NCBI GenBank assembly: GCA_015520475.1
Contig: WAQA01000055.1
Location: forward strand, 1-6,517
DNA from: Candidatus Bathyarchaeota archaeon
GTDB lineage: Archaea; Thermoproteota; Bathyarchaeia; Bathyarchaeales; WAQA01
Direction: 5' to 3'
DNA: 6,517 nucleotides
In this document: in pieces, positions 5,752-6,517 of the stretch
How positions within the stretch are numbered: the first letter of the stretch is position 1
Layout of the letters: each line of letters begins with the position of its first letter
Made by a program: the position numbers and the translations under genes
Notes under the pieces: generated by a model
Told to the model about the DNA's origin: nothing
Database searches by the model: none
What the model saw: only the letters and a program-made list of their open reading frames with translations

Positions 5752-5760
5752 ATCTCAACC

Positions 5761-5766
5761 ATATAC
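5761..5766 (-). promoter_or_regulatory. Possible TATA box for the phosphoesterase gene
   Basis: Minus-strand GTATAT would place transcription start near 5737. That gives a leader of about 15 bases holding the GGGGAGG site and leading to the ATA at 5722, and it excludes the upstream ATG at 5743 from the message. The box is short and weak. Confidence 0.3.
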
Positions 5767-5806
5767 TTCAATATTACTGGTTACCATTAAGTTATTCTCC
5801 ATCTCT

Positions 5807-6517
5807 CTATGATATTAGGGATCTTGCTAGTCTCGTCAGATAAGATTTGAAGCGGCTTGCCCTAAGATCTTCTATGCTGTCTATTGATCTCTGCACGTAC
5901 TCTGCTATTCTATCTTTGCAGTACTCTATTGATCCGGCTTTCTCCATCATCCTCAAGATTTCTCTGGCATCCGCCCTGTCTAGGCATCTTCTATTCTTTA
6001 TGGCTTCGTTGATCTTGTCCTCTATCTCTTCCCTCTCGGTCTGATTACTGGTCTTGTATAGGTGAATCAGTGGCAACGTTATACGTAGAGTTCTTAAATC
6101 CTTCGGGATCGATTCTAGGCTTGATGTTAAGTCGAGGAGATCATCTCTAAGTTGATATGCCACTCCAAAGTTTTCTCCATACTCTGAGAGTGAATTGATC
6201 TCTTGTGCTGATCCTCTCCCAGTTAATGCTCCACAGTATGCTGCTGCCTTGAATAGGGATGCAGACTTCTTCCTTATCTTTTCAAAGTATAACTCTTCCT
6301 CTAGCATGTCTGTGGAGGATGTTATGTCTATCTGTTCTCCATCGCATAGATCCAATGCGCTTCTGGCAACTGCTCTTATAATCTCTTCACCGTATCTAGA
6401 TGCTAATTTGATGGCTAGGGCGATCAATGCGTCCCCGGTTAGAATGGCGGTATTCACTGTCCATCTCTTATGGACTGATGGAACCCCCCTCCTAGTCTCG
6501 TCCTCGTCGATTATGTC
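5807..6517 (-). CDS. Polyprenyl (geranylgeranyl-type) diphosphate synthase, 5' end cut by window
   Basis: These trans-prenyltransferases add isopentenyl diphosphate units to make the isoprenoid chains of archaeal lipids and quinones. The frame is open to the right edge, so 236 C-terminal residues are visible and the start is missing. The window begins inside the first aspartate-rich motif (DIIDEDETRRG, visible residues 1-11; one more Asp is expected just outside). Then come ILTGDALIALAIKLA (25-39), GEQIDI, KKSASLFKAAAYCGA and the second aspartate-rich motif YQLRDDLLDL (121-130). After it the usual glycine/lysine-rich segment is degenerate (SIPKDLRTLRITLPL), though Thr and the LPL remain. Residues just upstream of the first motif, which set chain length, are not visible, so the product length (farnesyl, geranylgeranyl or longer) is open. 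A GTG at 6457 is internal, not the start. The phosphoesterase gene follows on the same strand after about 84 bases. Confidence 0.88.
   Translation of the reverse strand, partial: DIIDEDETRRGVPSVHKRWTVNTAILTGDALIALAIKLASRYGEEIIRAVARSALDLCDGEQIDITSSTDMLEEELYFEKIRKKSASLFKAAAYCGALTGRGSAQEINSLSEYGENFGVAYQLRDDLLDLTSSLESIPKDLRTLRITLPLIHLYKTSNQTEREEIEDKINEAIKNRRCLDRADAREILRMMEKAGSIEYCKDRIAEYVQRSIDSIEDLRASRFKSYLTRLARSLIS

Noticed and set aside
5755..5802. 15-codon minus-strand ORF (ATG 5802 to TGA 5755) as a frameshifted N-terminus of the phosphoesterase
   Set aside because: Its residues do not resemble the family N-terminus, and the conserved sequence begins only after 5710, so a frameshift is not needed to explain it.
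5847..6044. 65-codon plus-strand ORF opposite the prenyl synthase
   Set aside because: Antisense shadow, with hydrophobic composition expected from the opposite strand.
1..6517. CRISPR arrays, insertion sequences, tRNA or rRNA genes
   Set aside because: No regularly spaced repeats, terminal inverted repeats, transposase motifs or cloverleaf-like sequences were seen on either strand.

Overview
This window looks archaeal. It encodes an Alba chromatin protein, an archaeal/eukaryal-type AspRS, a Pth2-type peptidyl-tRNA hydrolase, TruD, a zinc-ribbon Ncs6/TtuA-family tRNA thiolase, and a stand-alone LigD-type 3'-phosphoesterase. It also has TATA-like boxes about 25-30 bases before several starts, Shine-Dalgarno sites, and frequent GTG/TTG starts. 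The gene mix suggests a TACK-type or related uncultured lineage (Bathyarchaeia or Korarchaeota would fit), but the sequence alone does not settle the taxon.

Layout: bases 1-169 are intergenic and hold the alba promoter, plus a possible divergent promoter at the left edge. On the + strand come alba (170-448), a hairpin/T-tract that looks like a terminator, then a zinc-finger/KH RNA-binding protein (505-1014) tightly followed by aspS (1029-2348). Convergent to these on the - strand is a pth2-truD operon (4261 to 2518), with a possible uncharacterised 50-residue ORF behind truD (2513-2361). A 135-bp divergent intergenic region (4262-4396) separates pth2 from the + strand tRNA thiolase gene (4406-5329). 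On the right, two - strand genes converge on it: the LigD-type phosphoesterase (5342 to about 5722) and, upstream of that, a polyprenyl diphosphate synthase (5807-6517) that runs off the right edge.

Most of the window concerns tRNA: charging (AspRS), pseudouridylation (TruD), peptidyl-tRNA recycling (Pth2) and 2-thiolation (Ncs6/TtuA family). Alba handles chromatin/RNA, the phosphoesterase DNA-end repair, and the prenyl synthase isoprenoid lipid chains.

The two points most worth checking are these. (1) The phosphoesterase reading frame clearly continues upstream of its first ATG through all the N-terminal catalytic residues, yet that part has no ATG/GTG/TTG start. A well-placed Shine-Dalgarno site points to an ATA codon, and an in-frame ATG further upstream is cut off by a TAA. 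(2) The AspRS carries proline at the position where discriminating archaeal AspRSs have lysine, which suggests it also charges tRNA-Asn. I saw no mobile element, CRISPR array, tRNA or rRNA.
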